Below, piece by piece: positions 38,575-48,986 of a stretch of DNA of 64,000 nt; within the stretch, counting starts at the first letter, position 1; each line of letters starts with the position of its first letter. The notes beneath the pieces were generated by a model. The model worked only from the letters and a program-made list of their open reading frames with translations. It ran no database searches and was not told where the DNA came from. The DNA lies in assembly GCA_018388625.1 (NCBI GenBank), contig CP074403.1, positions 42,299 to 106,298 on the forward strand. The letters run 5' to 3'. The translations under genes were made by a program, and so were the position numbers. The stretch comes from Nocardiopsis eucommiae (lineage in GTDB: Bacteria; Actinomycetota; Actinomycetes; Streptosporangiales; Streptosporangiaceae).

Positions 38575-39946
38575 AACAGTGCACGCAAGCCACCGGAGTC
38601 CCACAGAATGAGAGCAAGAACCGTTTCGGCGCAGACGTTCTGAAATCCAGAAGACTCCAAATTCGGGCCCTTTCGTGTTCCGATTCAGCGGAGCCCCAGG
38701 ACACCGCTACTCCCTCCCTGTCTGTGAAGGGAATCGCAACCGATCCCGGAACGACAGCACCGCGCCCGAACTCCATAAGCGCCTGCTCATCGATGTCCAT
38801 CGACAATTCCACTTCCTGATCCGAGCCGTGGAAGCGAGCGAACACGGCGCCCTCCGAGCCACCCTCCACGTTCTCGGAGACACGCACCATCCCTTCAGCC
38901 AAAGCTAGTGGAGCATCCCGCTCCGCAGGTTCGTTCACGCTGTACAACACCTCACCGGACCGGTTCACGACCCGATACTCACCATTCCGCCAGATCCCGA
39001 ATTGATCTCCGTTCTCATAACTACTCACCACACCTGCATCTTCGATCCAACCGTGTTCCTCGGATATCGGATCGATCCAGTAACCCATACCCCACGACGA
39101 GAAGTCCACAGAGACAATCCCCCCAGGGTGCACGGTCAGGCTCCGATTCCGCGAGTCAACAGGAAGAGAAACCTCCGGGGTCTCCAACCTCCATATTTCC
39201 CGACCATCACTTGCGTCCCAGGCCACCACTTCTGAAGTGAATTCTGCACCAGAGTCGTAAAGAGGATCATTCTCTGGATCATCTTGGTCGAATTCGTAAC
39301 AGGTCACCGCCCCCAACAGCACTTCATCCAACAAAACAGGCGAACCCACACTACCGACTCCGGAACAATCCTGAACCTCTGAAGTCGACCACACCTGACG
39401 CTCATCACCCAGGCTTCGAGCAACTACTTCTGAATCCTCGCGGAGGAACCAGACTTTGTCTCCCACATCAACCTGGGCCAGTGATGGAGCAGTCCACTTC
39501 TCAGAATTCCCACCAATTTGCACCTTATCATCAGCTGAATTAAAGGCCTCCATCCAAGAAGTCTTCCCGGTCACTACATCTAGCACATGCATCCGAAAAC
39601 CGCCCGTATTTTCAGGGTCAGGTTCCTGAATCACTACATGCCCGCCGTCAGAAGTAACCGACCCAATCACTCTTCCGTGATCCGGATGATAATCCCAGCG
39701 CAGTTCACCCGTGTCACCCGAAATAATCGTCACACCAGTACCATCGAATACTGCAACCCCACCGACAACCGGCGCAAGATCAAGCGAATCGACATCGTCC
39801 TCCGCCTCCCACTCCCAGGCCAGTTCACTGACAGAAGACGGATGGTCCAAATCAAACACAGGCCGAGAAACGGAATCATCGATCCCCGCAAAAGAACACC
39901 CGGACAACAGCACACCCAGGAAGAGCAGGGAAGTCCCAAATTTCAC
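38575..39946 (-). CDS. PQQ-like beta-propeller lipoprotein (one frame break at the end)
   Basis: About 457 residues from GTG 39946 (GGAGG). Lipobox SLLFLGVLLSGCSF; blades SGDTGELRWDYHP, TGKTSWMEAF, DGREIWRLETPE. A missing C near 38667 conceals the end NLESSGFQNVCAETVLALIL and DSGGLRALFRQ. Noticeably lower GC than neighbours, suggesting separate acquisition. Related to 37025-38314. Confidence 0.78.
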
Positions 39947-39962
39947 AATACCTCCAACATGA

Positions 39963-40493
39963 AAACCAAGGACAGCAAGCCCCACCGCCGGGACCTCCTG
40001 GGACTACGTGGGGACCACGCAGGTGCCCTCCCACGAGGACCACGGCCCCGGCCTCCTCTCCGAGGAGCGGGTGCCGAACTGTTGGGCGAACAGCCCCGAG
40101 GGCGCGGTCAACGCCGCGCTGGCCAACGGGGCGCTGACCAACGACTACGAGCTCGCGCTGCCCGCGGCCGAGCAGATGCTCGCCCAGGGCCAGGGCCAGG
40201 GGCGCGAGAGCGCACTGGGGGGCCTGCGTGAGCAGGGCCCCCAGGTGGTCCCAGGCGAGTTCCGAGGCGCGCGGGTGCTGGACTTCGACCCCGACCGGGC
40301 ACTGGTGGACATCGCGATGGTCGCGGGCGACCTGACCATGGACGTCCTGGTCTCCTCCGTGGTGGATCTGCGCTGGGAGGACGGCGACTGGAGGGTCGCC
40401 ACCCGCGACAACGGCTCCATGACGGTGCCACCCTCCACGGTCTCCGACCCCTCCGACTACATCCCCGTCGGGCCAGAGTCCTCTAGCCCTTGA
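39963..40493 (+). pseudogene. 5'-truncated VirB8-like gene
   Basis: About 176 codons, open from a TGA at 39960, with no proper start (the GTG at 40008 has no ribosome site). PSHEDHGPGLLSEERVPNCW, ANSPEGAVNAALANGALTND and SSVVDLRWEDGDWRVATRDN match the extracytoplasmic half of the VirB8-like protein at 22865-23632. The TM and N-terminus are missing. Overlaps the 3' end of the lipoprotein gene on the other strand. Confidence 0.6.
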
Positions 40494-41156
40494 CCCAGTT
40501 GCCGTTGCTGTCCAGCTGCCAACTACGCGCCTCGACGCGGTGGACGTACAGTTCGCCGCTGCTCATGACGGAAACCTCGGCCCCAATGAAGAAGGTGGTG
40601 CCCCCTTGTCGTTGGTGCGCATGAATCTCACCTCGGCGGTGTCGCCGTCATCGGTCGGTGAGAGGCCACACTTCAGCTGGACCACCGCTGAGGAGTAGTC
40701 CTCTTCCATGTCCGTATCATTCGGGGCTTCATTGGTGAAGGCGTTGAACGCGGCCTCCTGCGGCGGTCTGGTTTCGTAGTGATTTTCAGCGAACTCGGTG
40801 AGACGCGCGAAGTCAGCATCGGTGTAGTCGAAATCGTACCGAACGGCGCACTGCGAGGGGTCTTCGGCTTCGGTCGCAGTCATGGTCACGGAGTCAACCA
40901 CACGATTCTGTGAATACTCCTGGTCCATCTCCAGCAGCTCATCAGGAACTCGGAATTCGATGGACTCAGCCGGACCCATGGAAAACTCGGTGAAATCGAA
41001 CACGTTCGACTCTGATCGCGCGTCCTGCTCTGATTCCGCCGGATCTTCGGCGGCACCCCTCACCTCGGACGGTTCGGAGGAGGAGCAGGCAGTCAGCGCG
41101 AAAATGGCGGCCAGCCCTGCGGCGGCCACGCGTCCAGGGGGATTAATGCTGGTCAC
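40483..41156 (-). CDS. Lipoprotein, paralogue of 35083-35703 (one frame break)
   Basis: About 224 residues from GTG 41156 (GAGGAGA). Lipobox AAAGLAAIFALTACSSS. Shares MEEDYSSAVV and the overall layout with the 35-kb lipoprotein. A G-run near 40603 (AAGGGGGCACC) needs one G for the true end TTFFIGAEVSVMSSGELYVH and SNGNWVKG. Confidence 0.75.
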
Positions 41157-41442
41157 AGGGGATGTCTCCTCAAGCTGGATAGAGGAAGCGGGGATCATAA
41201 CGCTCTCAGTTTTACCGCACCCGATGAACTGCGGAACCTCAGACCCGAGAGGGCAACGGCTCTACAACGGCGGGTCCGGTGTCCATGAAACGTTCACGGG
41301 TCGTTTCGGCCGCCAGCTAGGGTGAAGCCCGATTCTGGTGGTGGAGTGTGACGGCATCTCACCTTTACGGCATAGATTTCCCCTGGACACGAAGAAGGCC
41401 CTGCTCAGGATCACCATGTCCGTGCCCTGAGTAGGGCTCGGG

Positions 41443-41532
41443 CTGAACCCCACGCACGTGGGGATGAACCGTACTGGGCGAGCGCAGTGTTCGCCGCCGA
41501 GGCCTGAGCCCCACGCACGTGAGGATGAACCG
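41443..41532 (+). CRISPR. CRISPR remnant D: two repeats, one 32-nt spacer
   Basis: Family-2 repeats at 41443-41471 and 41504-41532, each with one substitution relative to array C; spacer 41472-41503. No leader recognised. It interrupts a minus-strand ORF. Confidence 0.85.
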
Positions 41533-41703
41533 CCACCGTGAAGCGCAGAGAGCCCGGTCCGCGCGCCGGATGTCCCTTGCCTCTCCGCTCTCTGCCGCAT
41601 CCGTGAGCGCTTCCAAGACACGGTCAAACAGGTGGTCCGCCTGTCCATGCTGGGTATCCGTCGCGGGACGGCAACGCTCCGACGGGTCGATCCGATCGGT
41701 CAT
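41533..41703 (-). pseudogene. 5' fragment of a hypothetical gene, cut by CRISPR remnant D
   Basis: 57 codons from ATG 41703 (GAAGGGG upstream): TDRIDPSERCRPATDTQHGQ, LFDRVLEALTDAAESGEA. The frame then reads through the two CRISPR repeats. The 3' end is lost. Confidence 0.5.
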
Positions 41704-41720
41704 ATGGGCCCCTTCCGGGC

Positions 41721-41783
41721 TCAGTAGTGCCCACTCGGGCATTCTCCGTCGTTGTTGAGAAGTTCGTTGCAGGTCGTACACAT
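41721..41783 (-). CDS. 20-residue Cys-rich mini-protein
   Basis: MCTTCNELLNNDGECPSGHY with a GGAAAG site; CxxC and C...H could bind one zinc ion. Lies in line with two other small genes upstream (41800-42290). Confidence 0.4.
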   Translation of the reverse strand: MCTTCNELLNNDGECPSGHY

Positions 41784-41799
41784 AGGGGTCTTTCCGGGG

Positions 41800-42009
41800 C
41801 TAGGGGACGGTCATGGTCTGTCCGCACCGGCGGCACCGCTGGTCGCGCGACCCGGTAGCACGGTGCCAGTCGTGCGGAGGGCACACCTGCGCACGCGGAA
41901 CCCGATGGGGGAGTGGAGGGCGCTCCGCCGAACGGGGCCCGGGAACCTGCCGACGTCGGGGGCGCGCCAGCCTCGCGAACTCTGCGAGGGACAACCCCGG
42001 GCCATTCAC
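41800..42009 (-). CDS. Small zinc-ribbon-like protein
   Basis: 69 residues from GTG 42009, which overlaps the upstream stop (GTGA). C-terminal CPPHDWHRATGSRDQRCRRC with CxxC-type ligands. Unassigned. Confidence 0.5.
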   Translation of the reverse strand: MNGPGLSLAEFARLARPRRRQVPGPRSAERPPLPHRVPRAQVCPPHDWHRATGSRDQRCRRCGQTMTVP

Positions 42010-42290
42010 CGGTGCCCCATGAGTTCGTCAGTGAGGTAGCGCGCTAGAAAGTCCTCCGCGCCCCGGCGCCCTACCGGAACGGAGCGGCCTGACTGGTCCG
42101 GAGCGGGGCGATACCAGTGGTTCGCCATGAGTCGGAGTGTGACTACGCGGGGTTTGTGGTACACGACAACCCCGCCGTCTATCGCGGGATCGTGCTCCGC
42201 CTTCAACCCCCGACGTCGCGACGCGGAGATCAGGGCGAGGACGGAGGCTTCGGCATCGGAGAAAACGGGGCGGAAGCTCGCGGCGGTCAT
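42006..42290 (-). CDS. Hypothetical protein
   Basis: 94 residues, MTAASFRPVFSDAEASVLAL, AIDGGVVVYHKPRVVTLRLM. Coupled to the downstream Cys-rich gene; divergent from the XRE regulator. Unrecognised. Confidence 0.5.
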   Translation of the reverse strand: MTAASFRPVFSDAEASVLALISASRRRGLKAEHDPAIDGGVVVYHKPRVVTLRLMANHWYRPAPDQSGRSVPVGRRGAEDFLARYLTDELMGHR

Positions 42291-42374
42291 ATCTCCAGCC
42301 TTGCGGCGGGATCATGCTTTCTGGAGTGGCCAAGCTGTGGGCCTAAGTGTGGGCCAGCGGGTCACAATGGCGGC

Positions 42375-43571
42375 ATGGCCCCCAAACCGTTCGCCCTCCT
42401 TCTCCGTGAACTTCGCACCGCGCGCGGCTGGTCACAAGCGCGGTTGGCGGAAGCTCTATGCGACGCGGCCAGCCGTCCCACGATTACCCGACACGACGTG
42501 TCCCGGTGGGAACGAGGCAAACGCGTTCCGCGCGCATGGCTCCCGTATCTGGCGGAGGTCCTGAGCGTCCGACGGGAGCAGTTGGAACTGGCCACCGTTA
42601 CCGACGCAGGGTCCGAACCGGCGGAGACGTTGGCGGGCTTACTCCCGCCCGGGGACGCCGTGGCCCCGTTGTCGGCACGGAGCGGCAGGAAGGTCGGGCA
42701 GAGCACGGCCGTTGATCTCGCGGCCCGCGCGCACGGTCTCCGTCTTGCCGACGACGTGTTAGCCGGAGGGGACCTACTCGGCCCCGTCTTCCGCGAACTG
42801 GACGCGGCCGTTCGGGTCCTGCGGGAGTCCACGCACACGGACACCGTCCATAGGGAGCTACTTCGAGCGGTCGGGGAACTCGCACAGATCTCGGGTTGGG
42901 TTGCCAGTGATGCGGCGGACCCTCGCGCAGAGGCCACGTACCGTCTCGGGTTGGACGCGGCCCGGAAAGCCTGGGACGGCCCCTTGGCCGCGCAACTCGC
43001 CGGGTCACTCGGCTACCACCTCGTGAACAACGGTCGCGTTGCCGACGGGGCCGCACTGTCCGTTGCGGCCGTGGCGGAGGCGGGCCCGGACGCTCCCGGG
43101 AAGACACTGGCGCTGTTCCATGACCGAGCCGCGTGGGCTCACACCAAGGCTGGAGACGCACAAGCCGCTATGCGGTCGTTGGGGGCCGCTCACGAGGCGC
43201 TGACACAGGACAGCGGTGACGCTCCGGAGTGGGCCTACTGGGTGAACGAGGCGGAGCTAGAAGTCATGGACGCGAGGGTGTACACCGAGCTGCGGCGCCC
43301 CTTGCGTGCTGTTCCGTTGCTCTCCCGAGTTCTCCGGAGCTACCCGGTCACATCCACAAGGGAACGGGCCCTGTACGAATCCTGGCTTGCCGTGGCCTAC
43401 GCGGACGCGAATGAGCCGGAGGAAGCCGCGCGCGTAGCGGCTCGTGTGGTCGAAATGTCGGGGGACGTGGCCTCAGCCCGTGCCTCCGAGCGGGTCCGCG
43501 TGGTGCTGTCGCGCCTTGAGGAGTTTCGGCAGGTCCCGGAGGTTAGGGAAGTGCTGGACGCCGCTCGGTAG
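42375..43571 (+). CDS. XRE-family regulator with TPR-like C-terminal region
   Basis: 398 residues. N-terminal HTH (LLRELRTARGWSQARLAEAL, ITRHDVSRWERGKRVPRAWL), then ~300 helical residues with TPR-like pairs (ALFHDRAAWAHTKAGDAQAA; AVAYADANEPEEAARVAARV). Typical of actinobacterial plasmid and antibiotic regulators that respond to a peptide or small molecule. Intact. Confidence 0.85.
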   Translation: MAPKPFALLLRELRTARGWSQARLAEALCDAASRPTITRHDVSRWERGKRVPRAWLPYLAEVLSVRREQLELATVTDAGSEPAETLAGLLPPGDAVAPLSARSGRKVGQSTAVDLAARAHGLRLADDVLAGGDLLGPVFRELDAAVRVLRESTHTDTVHRELLRAVGELAQISGWVASDAADPRAEATYRLGLDAARKAWDGPLAAQLAGSLGYHLVNNGRVADGAALSVAAVAEAGPDAPGKTLALFHDRAAWAHTKAGDAQAAMRSLGAAHEALTQDSGDAPEWAYWVNEAELEVMDARVYTELRRPLRAVPLLSRVLRSYPVTSTRERALYESWLAVAYADANEPEEAARVAARVVEMSGDVASARASERVRVVLSRLEEFRQVPEVREVLDAAR

Positions 43572-43611
43572 AGGCAAAGACGACGGCGGGGACGCTCGAG
43601 CCGTTTCCAGC

Positions 43612-43893
43612 TCAGACGCCCCGCCGCGAATACCCCACCTGATACTGCCGCCCAGGCTTCAGGGTGTCCCGCGATGCGCTCGGATGTGTCGAGACCAGCG
43701 CCCTCCCGTCCTCACCTGCGTCTGGACACAGGGGAGTGCCCTTGTGTGGGTGGAAGTGCTGTGGGTGACCCTGCGATCTAAACGACCGGACCAGCGACGC
43801 GCGCGCGAGCTGGTGAACGAGAACGCCCCGACGGTCCTGGAGGGCCGGACCGAAGTGAATCCGCGGGTGGTCGCCTACCGATCCCAGGGGCAC
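43612..43893 (-). CDS. Hypothetical protein downstream of the relaxase
   Basis: 93 residues, HPQHFHPHKGTPLCPDAGED, HPSASRDTLKPGRQYQVGYS. Same strand and 60 bp after the relaxase gene. Composition fits a real gene, but no ribosome site is clear. Confidence 0.4.
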   Translation of the reverse strand: MPLGSVGDHPRIHFGPALQDRRGVLVHQLARASLVRSFRSQGHPQHFHPHKGTPLCPDAGEDGRALVSTHPSASRDTLKPGRQYQVGYSRRGV

Positions 43894-43955
43894 CAGAGCG
43901 GGCCAGAACGCTCCCGCGCCGATGGAGCGGAAGGGACGTTCGTGGGGCGGCCCGA

Positions 43956-46900
43956 TCAGCTGCGCTTGGGAGTGGGAGGCTCGGGAGTCTCCGCACGAGG
44001 CTTCCCGGTCGGCTTCGGGGTGGGGCGGGCCGTGGGCTTGGGAGCACGAGCCGAGGTTCCCGGACGCGTCTCGGCCTGATCCTTACGCGTGGCCTTGGCC
44101 CAGAGCTGGTCCCAATCACGGGTGAGCGCGCCGTGGGCGGAACGAATCGTGTCGGCGTCCGCGGTGACGCCTGCCTGGGCCGCGTGTCCTCGGGCGGTGT
44201 GACGTTCCTGTTCCAACAGTTGCCGTGACTGCTCCAGGACCTGACGTGCCTGATCCAGACGGGCACGTTCTCGCACGCGGCTGCTGCCCTCACGGAACAG
44301 GGAGAGGCGTCCACGGCTCGCGCGTTCCTCCAGGGCGCGGACCTCTTCCCCGGCTCGAACGACGGCGTCGGCGGCGTGCTCGACCCGCTCGAGTGCGCCG
44401 ACGGCGTCGGTGAGGGCCTGACGTCGCTGAGTGAGCTCGGACGCGTTGGGGCCGAGCGGATCGTTGGCGACCTCGGGGGTGGTGGGTTGACGTCGAGGCC
44501 CGTAGAGGGGCTCCTCGGAGACCATCTTGTCGTCGGTTTCGTTGATGGTCTCGGCGTAGGCCAGGACCGCGCGGCGGGCACGTTCGGTTCCGTCTCGTGC
44601 CTGTCCTCGTTCGGCCCGTTCCTCGAGGTCTTCCAGGACGTTGAGGGGGAGGTACAGGTCGGTGCGGAGTTTGGCTCGGGACATGGCTGAGTAGAGGGTG
44701 TGGCCGTCGATACCGAGTCCGTAGACGTGGGCCTTTTGCGCGGTCAGGCCTTGAGCGGCCGCGACGGTCATCGCGTATCCGTGACTGAGGTGGCCTTGGG
44801 CGATTTGGGTGGGGCTGACCCATTCCTGGGTGGTGGTTCCCTCACGACGCCATTGGATGAGGGCGCCGTGCCGGTGGTGGACCTTCATCACGTGGGCGCG
44901 GTAGCCGTTGAGGACGTCGCTTCGGCTGGGGTCGCGGCGGGAGCGGTAGTCGTTGGCTCGCACGCGGACGATGTCGCCCTTGGCCAGGTCGATCCGGGAG
45001 CCGCCGGCCAGGGAGAAGGTGACGTCGCGGCCCTTGAGGCGTTCGTCGTAGCGGAAGAGGCTGCGCGCTCGAAGGTTGAGTTCCTCGACGTCGTTGTTGC
45101 GGCCGGCCAGCAGCAGGACGTTGTCGATGACGTCGAGGGTTTGGGGGTGGTCCTCGGTGTCCTTCCACCACTGGGCCAGGGCGGCCACATGGGTGTCCTG
45201 GGTCGTCTCGCCGGCGTGGACGCGGTCGGCCTTGACCCACTGGGTCAGGGCCGAGAATCGGGCCTGGTCGGTGCCTTCACGCCAGGTCGCTAGGGCGTCT
45301 CGGTCGATCTGGACGCGTTGACGCATGTTCTCGTCCAGGGCCAGACCCTCGACGTGGCGGTGGATGGCGGCGAACCCGCCACCGACGCCCACGGCCCTGA
45401 GCTGTTTGGGGTCACCGATGCCCACGACCTTGACGTGTTGGTCGTTCGCGGCGTCCAGGAGACGTGCCAGGGCTCGGTCGTCGATCATGGCGGCTTCGTC
45501 CAGGACGAGCACGTCGATGTCTCCGAGACCTTGACCGCGGTCGAGTCGGGCCAGCAGGGAGGCGATGGTCCGTGAGGGGATACCGGCCTCGGCGTGCAGG
45601 TTGGCCGCGGCCACAGCGGCGGTGGAGGCTCCGCCCACGCGAAGGCCGTGGGCCTGCCACACCTGGCGGGCGGCGGACATGATGGTGGTCTTACCGGCTC
45701 CGGCGACACCGATGACGGCGTCGACACCGTGTCCCTTCTCCACTAGACGCTCGAGGACGTGGCGTTGGCTGGGGGTGAAGGCGAAGCCTTGGCGGCGTTC
45801 GGTGGCGTCGAGGATGTCCCGGGCCGCTCGTGGGGGCGTTTGGGCGCATCCGGTGTGGAGTCGGCGTTGGGCGTGGGCGCTGATGGTGCGCTCGGCCGCG
45901 AGGACGTCGGTGGTGGTGTAGCGGGCGGTGTTGGACATGTGCGCGCTACCAGTGTCGGGAAGGCGCACGACCTGGGGGCTGGACAGGACGTGGTCGGTGA
46001 GGCGTTCCGCGGTGGCCAGGTCCGGGACGCCGTGGGGCAGGGCGTGGAGGACGGCGCGTAGGACGTCGGTTCGGCGGGCGATCTTGCGGTTGGCGGTGAC
46101 GCCCTCGTGGGGGTCGAAGATGACGCGGGCGATGTCGTCGGGGGTGGGCGGCGTGGGGGTGGTGGGGGTGCCGCTCTGGGTGCCGCCGCCCAGGACGTCG
46201 GCGATGAGGGTGGTGGGGTCGATTCCGGCGGCCAGGGCCCTTTGGTGCCACAGACGACGAATGTCGCTGGGGGTAGGGGCGTTTTGGCTTCGGCGAGCCG
46301 GGCGCCGATGATCTTGGTTTGCGCCGAGGTGGCGTCGGGGCCGGCGATCGCGGTGATCTGGGTGTTCCTGCGAGAGAATACGGCGCGTTTCTCGGGGTCG
46401 ATCGGGAGGATTTCCCAGGCTTTGGTGCGCTCGTCTTGGGCGTATTCGAGCTGGAGTCGCTCTCGCATCTTGGCGCGCATTCGGGCTTCGAGGAAAGCGC
46501 TCGCGGGGCCGCCGTGTCTGAAGAGGTCGCGTCCTCCGGCGGCGACGGTTCGCCATTTTCCGTCGACGCATTTGACCATGTTGGCGAGCATGATGTGGGC
46601 GTGTAGGTGGGGGTCGCCGACTTGGCCTTCGACGCCGCGGGCGGAGCGGTGCAGGGTGACGGTTCCCAGGAGGCCGGAGGTGTCGATGGGTTGGGCGGTC
46701 TGGCCGTCGCCGTGGTGTCCGGTCATGCCGTAGGCGACCCAGCCCTCGACGGCGGTGACGGTCTCGCGGACCGATTCGAGGAAGGTGTCCTCGACGAGGT
46801 CGGTGAGGGATTGGTCGCCCAGGGCGCCGAGCATTGACCAGCTCTTGGGGAGGTCGATCACGAGGTCGTAGCCGCGGTTGCCCACGCGTACGCGTCGGTC

Positions 46901-47461
46901 GGCGTTGGCGTTGGCTCGTTCGATGTCGTCCGCGGCCCAGAGCATGGAGGGGTCGACGCCGGCGGCGTTGGCGATGGGGGCCATCTCGGCCAGGGGCGCG
47001 TAGTGGGCTTCGCCCTCGCGTTCTAGGCCTCGTTCGAGTTGTTCGAAGCGTTCGATGAGTGTGGTGGAGCCCAGGAGTTCGGCGTGGCTCATCTGGGCGG
47101 CCTCGGCGACTTGGCGGACGGCGTCGACGAGTTCGTGGGCGCGAAGTTTGGCGTCGGGGTGGACGGCCGTCTTGGCGTCGATGAGTCGTTCTTGGGTGTG
47201 GGGGTCGCGGCCGTCCATGAGGGCGCGGATGCGGTCGAGGTCCTCGACGGTGGTGAGTCGTGTGCCCGCCGCGATCCCGAACTCGCTGAGTCCGCTGCCG
47301 ACCCATTCCAGGGGGCGCTCACCGGATCCGAGGCGCTGTTGGAGTTGATCGTCGTTCTCGCTCTGGGTCAGGGCGATCTCGGTGTCGCATCCGGACTGGG
47401 AGGTGAGTCGGTACTCCACCTGGGCCTTGTCCGGCCCCAGTTTGCGTACGGACCCGCCCAC
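43956..47461 (-). CDS. MobF-type relaxase-helicase (TrwC/TraA-like, one frame break)
   Basis: About 1169 residues from GTG 47461 (GGAGGTGAG). TrwC relaxase domain with the metal His triad QVGDPHLHAHIMLANMV; a missing C near 46281 (ACGCCCCTACC) joins it to APTPSDIRRLWHQRALAAGI. Then a RecD-like helicase: Walker A VIGVAGAGKTTIMSA, Walker B IDVLVLDEAAMIDDR, and late SHGYAMTVAAAQGLTAQKAH. Ends in a basic Pro-rich tail. Nicks oriT and unwinds the transferred strand. Not linked to the VirB operon 20 kb away. Confidence 0.92.
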
Positions 47462-47585
47462 CGCTCACCTCCCTCTCAGATCGCGACACGCCGAAGATTC
47501 TGATCTCAGGATACCTGGGTACTTTGCATTATTGAAGGACCTTTGACCCCTGGTTGGGGTTTTGTTGGCGCGGGGGTTGGTGTTG

Positions 47586-47911
47586 GCCTCGCCCCGTCAG
47601 GGGCGGTTGAGCCGGGGCCCGACGAAGGAGGGTCCTGGCGGGTGGGGCCTCGCCCCGTCAGGGGCGGTTGAGCCGGGGCCCGACGAAGGAGGGTCCTGGC
47701 GGGTGGGGCCTCGCCCCGTCAGGGGCGGTTGAGCCGGGGCCCGACGAAGGAGGGTCCTGGCGGGTGGGGCCTCGCCCCGTCAGGGGCGGTTGAGCCGGGG
47801 CCCGACGAAGGAGGGTCCTGGCGGGTGGGGCCTCGCCCCGTCAGGGGCGGTTGAGCCGGGGCCCGACGAAGGAGGGTCCTGGCGGGTGGGGCCTCGCCCC
47901 GTCAGGGGCGG
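47586..47911. repeat. 61-bp tandem repeat array (5.3 units)
   Basis: Units start at 47586, 47647, 47708, 47769, 47830 and 47891 and look identical. Each contains the hairpin CGCCCCGTCAGGGGCG and an imperfect stem around GCCGGGGCCC. It lies 125 bp upstream of the relaxase start and touches the 3' end of the next gene. Possible oriT-associated repeat or minisatellite. Confidence 0.92.
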
Positions 47912-48441
47912 CGTTTGGGGTGTGGGGGTGTGCGGAGGGTGACCTTTTGCCACCCTCCGACACTTCCTTTGTACGCCTTACAGGTAGCGGAGAACGGTGG
48001 GGGAAGCAGGCCTTCGTTGACCGCGTGGCGGGTGCGCTTGCGGTTGGCGCGGGTGATGCGGACCTTTCCGTTGTTCGCGTAGTAGGCGGCGATGGCGTGG
48101 GCGATCTTGGGGGTGGCGGCGAGGATGTCGACGGGGACGCCGTCGTGGGTGTGGGCCTGGACGCGGTGGGGGTCGGCGCGGCGGTGGGTGATCATGTCGC
48201 GGCCTTCCTCGGGGGTGATGGCTCCCTCGGCGATGGCGTCGCGGATGTCGGTGATGGGCATGGGGGTGATGGCTCGGGGCAGGGTGTGGGCCTTCTCGGC
48301 CGCGCGGAGGGAGCGGGCGACGGCGCGGTGAAGGTCCATGCGGCCGTCCCATCCGCGTACGGGGGTGGTGGTGACGGTGGTCTGGGTCTTGCGGGCTCCG
48401 AAGCCGGTGGCGGCGTAGGTGTTGAGCATGGGGTTGTACAT
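47902..48441 (-). CDS. Hypothetical plasmid-type protein
   Basis: 179 residues from ATG 48441 (AAGGAGA). Basic: TYAATGFGARKTQTTVTTTP, RAVARSLRAAEKAHTLPRAI, YYANNGKVRITRANRKRTRH. The last codons are inside the tandem repeat. Conserved-looking but unrecognised. Confidence 0.65.
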   Translation of the reverse strand: MYNPMLNTYAATGFGARKTQTTVTTTPVRGWDGRMDLHRAVARSLRAAEKAHTLPRAITPMPITDIRDAIAEGAITPEEGRDMITHRRADPHRVQAHTHDGVPVDILAATPKIAHAIAAYYANNGKVRITRANRKRTRHAVNEGLLPPPFSATCKAYKGSVGGWQKVTLRTPPHPKRRP

Positions 48442-48499
48442 GGGGATCTCCTTGAGCGGCTTCCGGGGCGGGGTACCAATCCCGCCCTTCCAACAACTC

Positions 48500-48840
48500 T
48501 TACTTTACACCACTTTTGGGGGGTGGGCAATTGGGGTGTGGGGGTTTGACCTGGGCTTTTGTGGGGGTCGGGATTTTCTTTTTGGGGGTTTGGGGTTATG
48601 TGATTGTTATGGTGGTTTTGGGGTGGTTGGGGTGGGGGTTTGTTGTGTTTTCGCTTGTGGGTGGGGGTTGTTGTTCTCGTTCTTGGGTGGGGGTTCTGGG
48701 TCCCTGTTTTGGTTTTTGTGGGTTTCGCCTCGGTTGGGTTTCGTGGTGGTGGGGGGTGGCTGCTTTTGGTGGGGGGTTTTAGGGGTTGGGTGTTTGGTGT
48801 GTGGTGGGGTGGGGGTTTGTTTTTTGCCGTGCCACGGGGG
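48500..48840. other. Extremely G/T-rich stretch, no gene
   Basis: The plus strand is nearly all G and T, with many GGGG runs. Frames here are compositional artefacts (Gly/Trp/Phe/Val only). G-quadruplex potential. Confidence 0.6.
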
Positions 48841-48854
48841 TGTTGGTTTTCCTT

Positions 48855-48986
48855 CCCGTCACCCGTTGTCCGCGCTGTGCGCGACCGGATGTCTCAGGGG
48901 CCGCAAGGTGGAGCGCCCTACTGGACGTACGACCTTGCGGCCCCTGGGGCATCTGGTAGGTCTTTGACCGGACAACGGGTGATGGG
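48855..48986. repeat. 132-bp inverted repeat
   Basis: Outer arms CCCGTCACCCGTTGTCCG and CGGACAACGGGTGATGGG; inner arms AGGGGCCGCAAGGT and ACCTTGCGGCCCCT. The loop region holds GGAGCGCCC and ACGTACGACCTT, also seen at 63378-63445. Confidence 0.7.

Noticed and set aside
48419..48967. Long plus-strand open frame rich in Gly, Val, Trp and Phe
   Set aside because: It follows the G/T-rich composition, has no ribosome site or domain, and runs through the inverted repeat.
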